NCBI RefSeq assembly: GCF_001424045.1
Contig: NZ_LMQB01000001.1
Coordinates: 160,083 to 224,082 of the forward strand
From: Rhizobium sp. Leaf371
GTDB taxonomy: Bacteria > Pseudomonadota > Alphaproteobacteria > Rhizobiales > Rhizobiaceae
Length of the DNA stretch: 64,000 nucleotides
Direction of reading: 5' to 3'
In this document: positions 26,204 through 34,985 of the stretch, in pieces
Layout of the letters: every line of letters begins with the position of its first letter
Position numbering within the stretch: the stretch's first letter is position 1
Notes under the pieces: model-generated
The model's input: only the letters and a program-made list of their open reading frames with translations
Told to the model about the DNA's origin: nothing
The model's database searches: none
Position numbers and translations under genes: made by a program

Positions 26204-27444
26204 GGTGCGGTCCGCCATTCGGTTTCAAAGAGATTGCGTAGCTGGGTGATGCTGGTGTGGTAGTCGAAATCGCGCCGGACGCGCCGTTCGGCGGCGTCTC
26301 CCAGGGTTTTGCGCAGCGCAGGATCGCGGATGGCGCGCTCCAGGGCTTCTGCAATCGCCTGGGGGTCTTCGGGCGGCACGAGCAGGCCGGTTTCACCGTT
26401 CGACAGGAGTTCGGGCACGCCGGAAATCGTGGTGGAGACGCAGACGAGCTTCTGGCTCGACGCCTCGACGATCACGTTCGGCAGGCCGTCCCGGTCGCCG
26501 TCGGCGCCGATGCGGCAGGCAAGCGCAAAGATGTCAGAGGCCCGATAGCGGGCGAGCACGTCTTCCTGCGCCATCGCGCCCAGCCAGTCGATGCGGTCGG
26601 CGATGCCGAGATCGGTCGCCATGCCCTTCAGCGACTTGGCCAGCGTGCCGCCGCCGATATGCACGAAGCGCCAGGCGAGATTTGCGGGCAGGCGCGCGAG
26701 CGCCGTCAACAGGAGGTCGTAGCCCTTCTTTTCCACGGCCCGGCCGACGCTGAGAATGATCACGGGATCGGCAGGGTCGCTGCCGTCACGCAGAGGGCGC
26801 TCCGCATCGAAGGGCGAAAACCGGGCAAGGTCGAGGCCGTGATAGCTCAGATGCACGCTTGTCTTGTTGGTCGCGAGCGTGCGGAGATGCTGGAAGCCGG
26901 TTTCGGTGCAGGTCACGGTCCAGCGGTTGGAGGCGAGCTTGTCGGTCAGCTCCCAGTCGGGCGAGGTCCAGATGTCCTTGGCATGGGCCGAGCATGTCCA
27001 GGGAATATCGGTCAGGAGGCTCGCATAAGCGGCGACGGAAGCCGGCGTGTGGATGAAATGGGCATGCAGCCAGGCACCGCCCTCCGGCCATTCCGCGGCA
27101 AGCACGGCGGCCTGGCCGAAGCGGCGGACCCTGTTGCGCGAGACGTCGCGGGCAAGGTCGCGTCTGAACGCTGTAAAGGCCTTGCGGAAGCCCGCGCGCC
27201 GGGTGGCGGCCCAAAGCCCGCGCAGCACGCGCAACGGTTCGTGATGGAGATATTCCGGCAGATAGAGCACCGGCGCGCGGATCTCGTCGTGCACGGGATG
27301 GCGCTTCTTGTCGGTGGGGTGGCGCATCGAGATCAGCGACAATTCGAGCCCCGCCTGTTCGAGGCCGAGCAGTTCCTGGGCGATGAAGGTTTCCGACAGG
27401 CGTGGATAGCCCTTCAGGATGACGACGATCTTGCGGCTTTGCAT
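26200..27444 (-). CDS. GT4-family glycosyltransferase
   Basis: 414-residue retaining GT4 enzyme. VVILKGYPRLSETFIAQELL at the N-terminus is a very common start in exopolysaccharide glycosyltransferases (WcaL/AmsK-like). WLHAHFIHTPASVAAY and CSAHAKDIW follow, and the C-terminal half has VGRAVEKKGYDLLLTAL and a DGLPNVIVEASSQ segment representing the EX7E region. It lies 6 nt after one glycosyltransferase and overlaps the next by 4 nt, so the three are probably co-translated. Confidence 0.88.
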   Translation of the reverse strand: MQSRKIVVILKGYPRLSETFIAQELLGLEQAGLELSLISMRHPTDKKRHPVHDEIRAPVLYLPEYLHHEPLRVLRGLWAATRRAGFRKAFTAFRRDLARDVSRNRVRRFGQAAVLAAEWPEGGAWLHAHFIHTPASVAAYASLLTDIPWTCSAHAKDIWTSPDWELTDKLASNRWTVTCTETGFQHLRTLATNKTSVHLSYHGLDLARFSPFDAERPLRDGSDPADPVIILSVGRAVEKKGYDLLLTALARLPANLAWRFVHIGGGTLAKSLKGMATDLGIADRIDWLGAMAQEDVLARYRASDIFALACRIGADGDRDGLPNVIVEASSQKLVCVSTTISGVPELLSNGETGLLVPPEDPQAIAEALERAIRDPALRKTLGDAAERRVRRDFDYHTSITQLRNLFETEWRTAP

Positions 27445-27450
27445 GACGTT

Positions 27451-28659
27451 TCAGGCTTTCACGACGCTCAGATGGTCGCGGTCCCGCCCATCGAGCATGT
27501 CGCCGACGATCCGGGAGATATTGCTCAGCCCATCCAGATGCATATTGGCGGCGTGATGGGAGGGCGGAGCGCGGTGCGGCAAGGCATGCAGCGCGGCGGC
27601 GAGCCGCTTGGGGTCGGCGGCCTCCTGCGGCAGCAGCATATCGACCAGACCGAGTTCGCTGGCGCGGCGGGCGCGGATCAGCTGTTCCTCGCGCGGCACG
27701 ACGCGCGGAACGATCAGGGCCGGCTTGTCGAAGGAGAGGATCTCGCAATAGGTGTTGTAGCCGCCCATGGCGACGACGCCGCTCGCATTGGCGATCAGTT
27801 CCTCCATGCGGTTGTCGAATTCGATCACCTGCAGATGCGGCGTCAGCGCGCATTTGGAGAGCAGCTTGTGGCGCTGCTTTGCCGGCATGTAGGGGCCGAG
27901 CACCACGAAGGAAGGATGCGTCAATGTCGGGTCGGCCCGGTAGGCGTCCACGACATCATGGACGAGGTCCGATCCATCGCCGCCGCCGCCGGTGGTGATC
28001 AGGATGTACTCGCCCTTCGGCTTGTGTTCGGAGCTGACATCGAGCGAAACGCTGCGCTGGAGAAAACCGACGAAATTCATGCGCGCGCGCACCGACGCCG
28101 GCACGTCGAGACCGACGAGCGGATCGTAGAAATCGGGCGGGCCGTAGACCCAGACGGTGTCGTAGAACTGTCCGATCTTGCGCATCACGTCGTTGCGCTT
28201 CCATTCGGCTTCCAGGAGATGCGGCGCGTCCATGACCTCGCGCAGGCCGAGCACCAGGGCCGTGCCCTGGTGCTTGAGGTAGGAGAGCGTGTCCTCCACC
28301 TCGCCGCGAAGGCCCATCGGCTCCTTGTCGACGATGAAGATGTCGGGCTTGAAGGTCTCGGCCGTGTGCCGGATGATCGAACGGCGCATCTTCAGCGTCT
28401 CGTTCAGATCGATGTGCCGGTCCATCGAGGTATATTCGCCGTTGCGCAACTTGATCACGCTCGGGATCTTCACGAAATCGACGCGGGCGCGGTAATCATA
28501 GGCGCCGGCGATGGTCGCGCCCGAAATGATCAGCACCTGCAGGCCGCGGTAATCCTCCACCAGGGCATGGGCGATCGCCCGGCATCGGCGCAGATGGCCG
28601 AGACCGAACGTATCGTGGCTGTACATCAGAATGCGGGCATTTTCGATGCGGCGCGTCAT
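27451..28659 (-). CDS. GT28-like glycosyltransferase
   Basis: 402-residue GT-B protein with an N-terminal MYSHDTFGLGHLRRC motif, again of GxGHxxR type, and a C-terminal domain with ITTGGGGDGSDLV and VAMGGYNTYCEILSF, then VPRVVPREEQLIRA. It resembles predicted GT28-C proteins of rhizobia and is distantly paralogous to the third glycosyltransferase of this run. The ATG at 28659 was chosen over a GTG 6 nt upstream because GAAGAG then has normal spacing. It follows the peptide-type permease gene by 45 nt, probably in the same transcript. Confidence 0.83.
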   Translation of the reverse strand: MTRRIENARILMYSHDTFGLGHLRRCRAIAHALVEDYRGLQVLIISGATIAGAYDYRARVDFVKIPSVIKLRNGEYTSMDRHIDLNETLKMRRSIIRHTAETFKPDIFIVDKEPMGLRGEVEDTLSYLKHQGTALVLGLREVMDAPHLLEAEWKRNDVMRKIGQFYDTVWVYGPPDFYDPLVGLDVPASVRARMNFVGFLQRSVSLDVSSEHKPKGEYILITTGGGGDGSDLVHDVVDAYRADPTLTHPSFVVLGPYMPAKQRHKLLSKCALTPHLQVIEFDNRMEELIANASGVVAMGGYNTYCEILSFDKPALIVPRVVPREEQLIRARRASELGLVDMLLPQEAADPKRLAAALHALPHRAPPSHHAANMHLDGLSNISRIVGDMLDGRDRDHLSVVKA

Positions 28660-28704
28660 CGGCACGGCTCTTCGTGCTGGGCAAGCTTGATCAGCATTGG
28701 AAAC

Positions 28705-29925
28705 TCACTTGTACGGATCAGCCGCATCTCTAAGTCCGTCACCCAGAAAGTTGAAGGCCAGAATGACGAGAATGACCGGGATGGTTGGATAGAGCAACCA
28801 CGGATAAAAAGCGATGGTGCTGACGCTGCGCGCTTCCGTCAGGAGAATGCCCCAGCTGGTGATCGGCGGACGCAGGCCGAGACCGAGGAAACTCAAGGCG
28901 GTTTCGCCGAGAATCATCGCCGGGATCGACATGGTCGCGCTGGCGATCAGGTGCGACATGAAGCCGGGCACGAGATGGCGGCCGATGATGCGGCTGGTGC
29001 GCGCGCCCATCAGCTGTGCCGCGAGCACATAGTCCTCCTCGCGCAGCGCCAGCAGCTTGGAGCGCACCGCACGGGCAAGGCCCGTCCAGTCGAGAAGGCC
29101 GAGGATCGCGGTGATGCCGAGATAGATGACGAGGGGGCTCCACGTCACCGGCATGATGGCGGCGAGCGCCATCCAGAGCGGAATGCTCGGGATCGATTGC
29201 AGCACCTCGATGATCCGCTGGACAATCAGATCGAAGACGCCGCCCTTGTAGCCGGCGAGACCGCCGATGACGATGCCGAGGACGAAGCTCATCGTCACGC
29301 CGAGAAGGCCGATCGTCAGCGAGATGCGGGCGCCGTAGAGAATGCGCGACAGCACGTCGCGGCCGAGGCGGTCGCTGCCGAGCATGAAGAACTGTCCGCC
29401 CTCCGCCGGGCAGACGAGATGCAGCGACGCGGGGACGAGGCCCCAGAAGTCGTAGGCATCGCCGCGGCAGAAGAAGCGCAGCTTTTCGACCCGCTCCGGA
29501 TCTTCCGTATAGACGCGGCGCAGCGTATCCATGTCGAGGTTCATCGTGCGGCCGTAGACGAACGGGCCGACGAACTGCCCGTCATCGAACAGGTGTACCT
29601 GCTGCGGCGGCGCGTGGATGAAATCGACGTTGCGGGTGTGCAGGTTATAGGGCGCCAGGAACTCGACGATCGTGATCATCGCATAGAGCAGAGCGAGGAA
29701 GACGAGCGACACGACGGCCACCCGGTGACGCTTGAACTTCCACCACATCAGCTGAAGCTGCGAAGCCTCGTAGACGTGCTTCTGCTTCTGACTCATCGCT
29801 TCCACGGCCATCGGATCGAAGGGCGCGGTGGAGACGAAATGCTTCAGCGGCTGGCCGGGCTCCGGCAGGCAGGCGGGAGGCGTGGCAGGGAAGGGCGCGG
29901 TGGACGGCGGATGCGGTGCGTTCAC
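28705..29925 (-). CDS. Peptide-type ABC transporter permease (OppC/DppC family)
   Basis: 406-residue inner-membrane permease. After a Pro-rich cytoplasmic N-terminus, the first membrane segment is VAVVSLVFLALLYAMITIVE; a periplasmic loop of about 130 residues follows, then the permease core with LGSDRLGRDVLSRILYGARI and the EAA loop AQLMGARTSRIIGRHLVPGF. Its start overlaps the stop of the partner permease by 4 nt. The long loop between the first and second membrane segments is typical of the YejE-like branch. The family imports oligopeptides, nickel, opines or oligosaccharides. Confidence 0.9.
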   Translation of the reverse strand: MNAPHPPSTAPFPATPPACLPEPGQPLKHFVSTAPFDPMAVEAMSQKQKHVYEASQLQLMWWKFKRHRVAVVSLVFLALLYAMITIVEFLAPYNLHTRNVDFIHAPPQQVHLFDDGQFVGPFVYGRTMNLDMDTLRRVYTEDPERVEKLRFFCRGDAYDFWGLVPASLHLVCPAEGGQFFMLGSDRLGRDVLSRILYGARISLTIGLLGVTMSFVLGIVIGGLAGYKGGVFDLIVQRIIEVLQSIPSIPLWMALAAIMPVTWSPLVIYLGITAILGLLDWTGLARAVRSKLLALREEDYVLAAQLMGARTSRIIGRHLVPGFMSHLIASATMSIPAMILGETALSFLGLGLRPPITSWGILLTEARSVSTIAFYPWLLYPTIPVILVILAFNFLGDGLRDAADPYK

Positions 29926-30920
29926 TTCGTGCTGCCCCCCTGGAGCCGGATGCGCGGGTCGAGGAACGCCAGCGCGATGTCGGAGACGAGCACGCCGATG
30001 ACGGTGAGGAAGGCGAGGAACATCAGGAAGGAGCCGGCCAGATACATGTCCTGGCTCTGCAGCGCCCGGATCAGCATCGGCCCCGTGGTTTCCAGCGACA
30101 GCACGATGGCGGTGATCTCGGCGCCAGATATGATCGCCGGCAGGATCGAGCCGATGTCGGCGATGAAAAAGTTGAGCGCCATGCGCAGCGGATACTTCAC
30201 CAGCGCGCGGAAGGGATGAAGCCCCTTGGCCTTCGCCGTCACCACATATTGCTTCTGGAGTTCATCGAGCAGATTGGCCCGCAGCCGCCGGATCATGCCG
30301 GCGGTGCCGGCCGTGCCGATGATGATGACGGGGATCCACAGGTGCTCCAGGATCGACAGGAACTTGTCCCAGCTCATCGGCTGCGAGAGATATTTCTGGT
30401 CCATCAGATGCCCGATGGAGGTCCCGAACCACATGTTGGCGAAATACATGAGGATCAGCGCGAACATGAAATTGGGGATCGCAAGACCCAGAAGGCCGAG
30501 GAAGGTGAGGCCGTAATCGCCCCAGCTATACTGGTGCGTGGCCGAGTAGATGCCGATCGGAAAGGCGATGATCCAAGTGAAGAAGATCGTCACGAACGAG
30601 ACCAAGACCGTCAGCCAGAGGCGATCGCCGACGACGTCGGACACCGGCAGCTGATACTCGAACGAATAGCCGAAATCGCCCTGCAGCATGCCGGCGACCC
30701 AGTGGAAATAGCGCATGACCGGCGGGCGGTCGAAGCCGTATTCGGCCCGCAGCGCCTCGATCTCGGCCATATCGACGCCTTCGCCCTGCGCCCGCATCTC
30801 CGAGATATAGCTCTCGAAATAGTCGCCCGGGGGAAGTTCGATGATGGTGAAGACGAGGGCCGAGATGATGACGAGCGTCGGGATCATGACGCCGACGCGC
30901 CAGAGAATGTATCGCAGCAT
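29922..30920 (-). CDS. Peptide-type ABC transporter permease (OppB/DppB family)
   Basis: 332-residue inner-membrane permease starting MLRYILWRVGVMIPTLVIIS, the classic OppB beginning. The periplasmic loop contains EYGFDRPPVMRYFHWV and the EAA loop is TAKAKGLHPFRALVKYPLR. About six membrane segments. An AAGGTGAG ribosome-binding site overlaps the end of the binding-protein gene, which stops 3 nt earlier. Together with the OppC-like gene it forms the channel. Confidence 0.9.
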   Translation of the reverse strand: MLRYILWRVGVMIPTLVIISALVFTIIELPPGDYFESYISEMRAQGEGVDMAEIEALRAEYGFDRPPVMRYFHWVAGMLQGDFGYSFEYQLPVSDVVGDRLWLTVLVSFVTIFFTWIIAFPIGIYSATHQYSWGDYGLTFLGLLGLAIPNFMFALILMYFANMWFGTSIGHLMDQKYLSQPMSWDKFLSILEHLWIPVIIIGTAGTAGMIRRLRANLLDELQKQYVVTAKAKGLHPFRALVKYPLRMALNFFIADIGSILPAIISGAEITAIVLSLETTGPMLIRALQSQDMYLAGSFLMFLAFLTVIGVLVSDIALAFLDPRIRLQGGSTK

Positions 30921-30923
30921 CGA

Positions 30924-32846
30924 TCAGCTCACCTTGTCGCCGAGCCAGAACGTATCCGGCATGTAGATTCCAAAGTAGCAGGTCGGATCGAAGCCGTAGA
31001 GGCCGTGTTCCGGAACGTTCTGCATGCGCGCCGTGTGCAGGATCGGCTGGAGCGTCGCATTGACCATGCCGATGGAATAGACTTGGTCGGTATAGATCGA
31101 CAGCATCTCGTGCCAGATGCGCGTGCGCCCGGCCGTGTCCGCCGAGCGGCGCCACTCTTTCAAGAGGTCCACCAGCTTCTGCGCCTCGGGCAGCTCCGGC
31201 GCATGACCGAACTGCCCGAGGGACAGGTAATGCATGCCCCAGACCGGCCACTGCAGCTGGTCGTCGGCGCTGGGGGCGAGCTGGCCCGGGCTCATATCCG
31301 CCGTCGGCACGCCATTGGGAAGGCCGAGCCACATGGACATCATGATCTCGCCGCCCATGGTGCGGTTGCGGAAGACTTCGCGCTGCGACGTTTTGATAAA
31401 GAGGGGGATGCCGATCTTCGCCCAGTGATCGGTGATGAGTTCGAGCACGTCGGTTTCCAGCGTGCTCTCGCCGGCGGTTTCCACCACGATCTGCGCGACG
31501 CGGCCATCCGGCAGCAGGCGCATGCCGTCTTCGTCGCGGTTGGTCAGTCCCGCCGCGTCCAGCAGGAGGTTGGCCTGCGCGGTGTCGTGCTGCGACCAGG
31601 CGGCGGCATATTCCGGCTTGAAGAGCGGGCTTTCCGGCAGCACGGTATCGGCGCTTTCCTTGCCGAGACCGTAGAAGGCGACCATGTTGATCTCGCGCCG
31701 ATCGATCGCCAGCGACAGCGCCCGGCGAACCCGGACATCGCGCAGCAGGCCCTGCCAGACGGGGTCGCCGTAATTGAGGTTGGGCAGCAGCGCCACGCGC
31801 GAGCCCTGCACGCGCTTCCACAACTTGACCTTCACCGGATAGCGCTTCTCGCTGTCCTTGATGAAGGCATAGTCCACGAAGTCGATGTTCTGCGCCTGCA
31901 GATCCGCTTCGCCGCCGCCGGTCTTTGCCGCGATGATGCCGGGCGACGACACGTTGAGGACGACGCGGTCGATATAGGGAAGCTGAACCCCGTTCTCGTC
32001 GACACGGTGGAAGTAGGGATTGCGATCGAAGAGGAACTGCTCGGCCGGCGATGCGGTCGTGTTCATCCAGGGGTCGAGGGTCGGAAGCTCCGGATTGTCG
32101 GGCCGGCTCTGGCGGGACATCTTGATGTGCAGGTCAACCCACTTCTTGACCCGGTACTGCTTCATGAAGGCCTTGAGCTGGTCTTCGGTCTGATACTTCT
32201 TGTGGAACTGCTTCATGTAGGCAGCGGGCAGCAACAGCGTCAGCGGCAGAGCGGAGGCGAGATTGGGCAGGAAATCCGGGTTCGGGGCGTCCCAGCTGTA
32301 GCGCACGGTGCGCGCGTCGATGACCTCGAACCGCGGCGGCTTGCCGTCTGCCAGCAGCTCCTGCTGCACGCCGCCCTTGCGCAGGTCCGGGTCGAGGACC
32401 ACGTCCTCCCAGGTATAGCGGAAGTCTTCGGAGGTCACCGGGCTGCCGTCCGACCAGCGATGGCCTTCGCGAATGCGGAAGGTGAAGACCTTTTCGCCCT
32501 CGACCTCGCAGGCCTCCAGGATATCCGGCTGGAAGGCGAGCTTCTCGTCGTAACCGACGAGCCGGGCATAGCCATTGATATACATCACGCGGATGTCTTT
32601 CTGGCTGCCGATAAGGATGCGGATGGCGCCGCTGTAGCTGCCGGGCGTCCGGCCGATGGCGCCAAGGTTGATGACGCGCGGCGTTTTCGGAAGCCGCTCG
32701 GCCATCGGCGGCAGCGACCCGGCCGCGATCTTTTCGAGCAGGATCTGCGGCTCCGTGCCCGCCGCCATGGCGTTTTTCGGCAGCATGAGCCGGGGCAGGG
32801 CGAGGGCGGAGGCGAGGAGGCCGAGCGTGGTGCGGCGCTTGATCAC
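30924..32846 (-). CDS. Peptide-type ABC transporter substrate-binding protein with Tat-like signal
   Basis: 640-residue periplasmic binding protein of the family-5 (DppA/OppA/YejA) type. The N-terminus IKRRTTLGLLASALALPRLM has a twin-arginine-like signal ending near AMAAG. Family blocks include FTFRIREGHRWSDGSPVTSE and VRRALSLAIDRREINMVAFY. Translation starts at a GTG overlapping the stop of the ATPase gene by 4 nt, with AAGGAG 8 nt upstream. It is longer than most OppA proteins, matching the YejA-like branch. Ligand unknown; oligosaccharide or peptidoglycan-derived peptide would suit the glycosyltransferase neighbours but is only inference. Confidence 0.88.
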   Translation of the reverse strand: MIKRRTTLGLLASALALPRLMLPKNAMAAGTEPQILLEKIAAGSLPPMAERLPKTPRVINLGAIGRTPGSYSGAIRILIGSQKDIRVMYINGYARLVGYDEKLAFQPDILEACEVEGEKVFTFRIREGHRWSDGSPVTSEDFRYTWEDVVLDPDLRKGGVQQELLADGKPPRFEVIDARTVRYSWDAPNPDFLPNLASALPLTLLLPAAYMKQFHKKYQTEDQLKAFMKQYRVKKWVDLHIKMSRQSRPDNPELPTLDPWMNTTASPAEQFLFDRNPYFHRVDENGVQLPYIDRVVLNVSSPGIIAAKTGGGEADLQAQNIDFVDYAFIKDSEKRYPVKVKLWKRVQGSRVALLPNLNYGDPVWQGLLRDVRVRRALSLAIDRREINMVAFYGLGKESADTVLPESPLFKPEYAAAWSQHDTAQANLLLDAAGLTNRDEDGMRLLPDGRVAQIVVETAGESTLETDVLELITDHWAKIGIPLFIKTSQREVFRNRTMGGEIMMSMWLGLPNGVPTADMSPGQLAPSADDQLQWPVWGMHYLSLGQFGHAPELPEAQKLVDLLKEWRRSADTAGRTRIWHEMLSIYTDQVYSIGMVNATLQPILHTARMQNVPEHGLYGFDPTCYFGIYMPDTFWLGDKVS

Positions 32847-34777
32847 GGCTGAAGCTCCTTCACGTCGGCATTGCGGCTCGCCAGCACCCAGTGACCGTTG
32901 CCGAGATCGGCCGGCGCGAGGCCGGTATCGCTTTCGCCAGGGCGGAAGGCGGCGTTCCAGCGCGTCTTGTCGGAGGCGCCGCTCGCGCCGAGCGCGACGA
33001 AGTCCAGCGGCCGATCGAGATCCGGGAAGGGGACGGCGGCCAGAAGCGCCTTGGTATAGGGGTGGACCGGCGCGCGCATCAGCGTTTCGCGCGGCGCCAG
33101 TTCCACGATCCGGCCGGCGCACATCACGGCGATGCGGTCCGCCATGTAATCGACGACTGCGAGATTGTGGGAGATGAAGAGGTAGGTAAGGCCGAGTTCC
33201 GCCTGCAGGTCCTTGAGGAGGTTGAGGATCTGCGCCTGCACGGACACGTCGAGCGCGGAGACGGGCTCGTCGCAGATCAGCAGCTCCGGCCCGAGCGCGA
33301 GCGCGCGCGCAATGCCGATGCGCTGGCGCTGGCCGCCGGAAAAGCTGTGGGGATAGCGGTTCATGTGCCGCTCGCTGAGGCCGATGGCCTTCAAGAGCGC
33401 CTTGACCGTCTGCTGCCGGCTCTTCGGATCGCCGCGATGGTGAATTTCCAGCGGCTCGCTCAGAATGTTCTGCACCGTCATGCGCGGCGAGAGCGAGGAT
33501 ACCGGATCCTGGAAGATCATCTGCATGCGCGTGCGCAGCGTGTCGAGCGAGGAGCCCTGCGCCTTGAGAATGTCGATCGGGCCATCGGCGGCGTTCAGCA
33601 TGATCGAGCCGGTATCGGGCGACAGCGCCCGCATCAGGATCTTGCTGAGCGTGGTCTTGCCGCATCCGCTTTCGCCGACGAGCCCGAGACATTCTCCGCG
33701 GCGAATGTCGAAACTGACATCGTCGACGGCGCGGTGTTCGTTCTTCTCGCCTTTCTTCCACCAGCCGGTCTTGCGGCTGGTAAAGGTCTTGCCGATGTGG
33801 CGAACGGAGAGGAGAACGTCCGCGGTCGGTGCCGGAAGCGTGTCCTCGACCCGCGGCAGCGGACGCTTCGGCGCGCTTTCGCCCTTGCGCCGGACAATCA
33901 GGCTCTCGACGTTGACGGGCACGTCGCGCAGCGCCTTCAGCCGCTCGCCGGGCTTCATGTCGAAATGCGGCACGGCGGCCATCAGCCCCTGGAGGTAGGG
34001 GTGGGACGGGTTGCGGAAGATATCCTCGACGGAGCCGGCTTCCATGATCTCGCCGTGATAGATCACGACGACCTCGTCGGCCATGTTGGCGACGACGCCG
34101 AGATCGTGGGTGATCAGCAGCACGGCCATGCCGAAGGTCGCCTGCAGGTCCTTGAGCAGTTGCAGGATCTGCGCCTGGATGGTGACGTCGAGCGCCGTCG
34201 TCGGCTCATCCGCGATCAGCAGCGACGGCCGGCAGATCAGCGCCATGGCGATCATCGCGCGCTGGCGCATGCCGCCGGAGAGTTCGAAGGGATACATGCC
34301 GAAGGCGCGCTTCGGATCGGGGAAGCCGACGAGCCGCAGCATCTCCTCGGTCTGCGTCCGCTGCCCGGCCTTGTCGACGTCCCGGTGGATGCGCAGGCTT
34401 TCGCTGATCTGGTCGCCGATGGTGTGCAGCGGCGAGAGCGACGTCATCGGCTCCTGAAAGATCATGCCGATGCGATTGCCGCGGAAGGCGCGCATATCCG
34501 CACCGTCGGGCGCAAGTGCCGCGAGATCGACCACGCCGCCCGGTGCGGTGTCATCCTTGAAGAGGATCTTGCCGCCGATTTCGGCCGACTTCGGCAGGAT
34601 TCCCATGATGGCCTGGCTGATTACCGATTTGCCGGAGCCGGATTCGCCCACCAGCGCTGTGACCTTGCCTGGCAGCACGCGCAGGCTTGCTTTGCGCACC
34701 GCATCGATCCGACCGCCGAACATGGCGAAAGAAACGCTCAGGTCTTCGATCCGCAACAGGTCTCCGCCTGATGTCAT
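32843..34777 (-). CDS. Dual ATP-binding protein of peptide-type ABC transporter (YejF-like)
   Basis: 644-residue fusion of OppD- and OppF-type ATPases. Half 1: Walker A GESGSGKS, signature LSGGMRQR, Walker B LLIADEPTTALDV. Half 2: Walker A GESGCGKT, signature FSGGQRQR, Walker B LLICDEPVSALDV. Both halves look fully active, and each has the oligopeptide-transporter C-terminal segment (NPSHPYLQGLM, APVHPYTKALL). Several in-frame starts exist; the ATG at 34777 has GGGGA 9 nt upstream. It is the first gene of a nine-gene minus-strand run. Confidence 0.92.
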   Translation of the reverse strand: MTSGGDLLRIEDLSVSFAMFGGRIDAVRKASLRVLPGKVTALVGESGSGKSVISQAIMGILPKSAEIGGKILFKDDTAPGGVVDLAALAPDGADMRAFRGNRIGMIFQEPMTSLSPLHTIGDQISESLRIHRDVDKAGQRTQTEEMLRLVGFPDPKRAFGMYPFELSGGMRQRAMIAMALICRPSLLIADEPTTALDVTIQAQILQLLKDLQATFGMAVLLITHDLGVVANMADEVVVIYHGEIMEAGSVEDIFRNPSHPYLQGLMAAVPHFDMKPGERLKALRDVPVNVESLIVRRKGESAPKRPLPRVEDTLPAPTADVLLSVRHIGKTFTSRKTGWWKKGEKNEHRAVDDVSFDIRRGECLGLVGESGCGKTTLSKILMRALSPDTGSIMLNAADGPIDILKAQGSSLDTLRTRMQMIFQDPVSSLSPRMTVQNILSEPLEIHHRGDPKSRQQTVKALLKAIGLSERHMNRYPHSFSGGQRQRIGIARALALGPELLICDEPVSALDVSVQAQILNLLKDLQAELGLTYLFISHNLAVVDYMADRIAVMCAGRIVELAPRETLMRAPVHPYTKALLAAVPFPDLDRPLDFVALGASGASDKTRWNAAFRPGESDTGLAPADLGNGHWVLASRNADVKELQP

Positions 34778-34960
34778 GCCTGCCATTCCCCACTTATTCT
34801 CTCCATCCGGTGCGGATGGTGGCCGGTTTTTCGCCAAAACCTTGAAGGGAAGACTATCGCAGGCATTTCGGCCTGTCCATGACCGCTCTGCAAAGCGCAA
34901 GGTCACGCCTTCCCGGCGTCGGTTGCGGGTCTAGCGTCATGATGTATCGGTTTTTTGAAG

Positions 34961-34980
34961 GTCTGCTCCCGCGAGCAGAC
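34961..34980. other. Perfect inverted repeat just after the nucleotide cyclase gene
   Basis: GTCTGCTC and GAGCAGAC pair perfectly around a 4-nt loop, 6 nt beyond the cyclase stop. No T-run follows on the minus strand, so it is either a weak terminator or an operator in the leader of the ABC-transporter operon that begins 184 nt further on. Confidence 0.5.
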
Positions 34981-34985
34981 AATTG

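Noticed and set aside
26257-30219. Very long open frame on the plus strand opposite the glycosyltransferase and permease genes
   Set aside because: It is antisense to several well-supported genes, its translation is low-complexity Asp/Arg/His/Gln-rich without domains, and such frames are common in GC-rich DNA.
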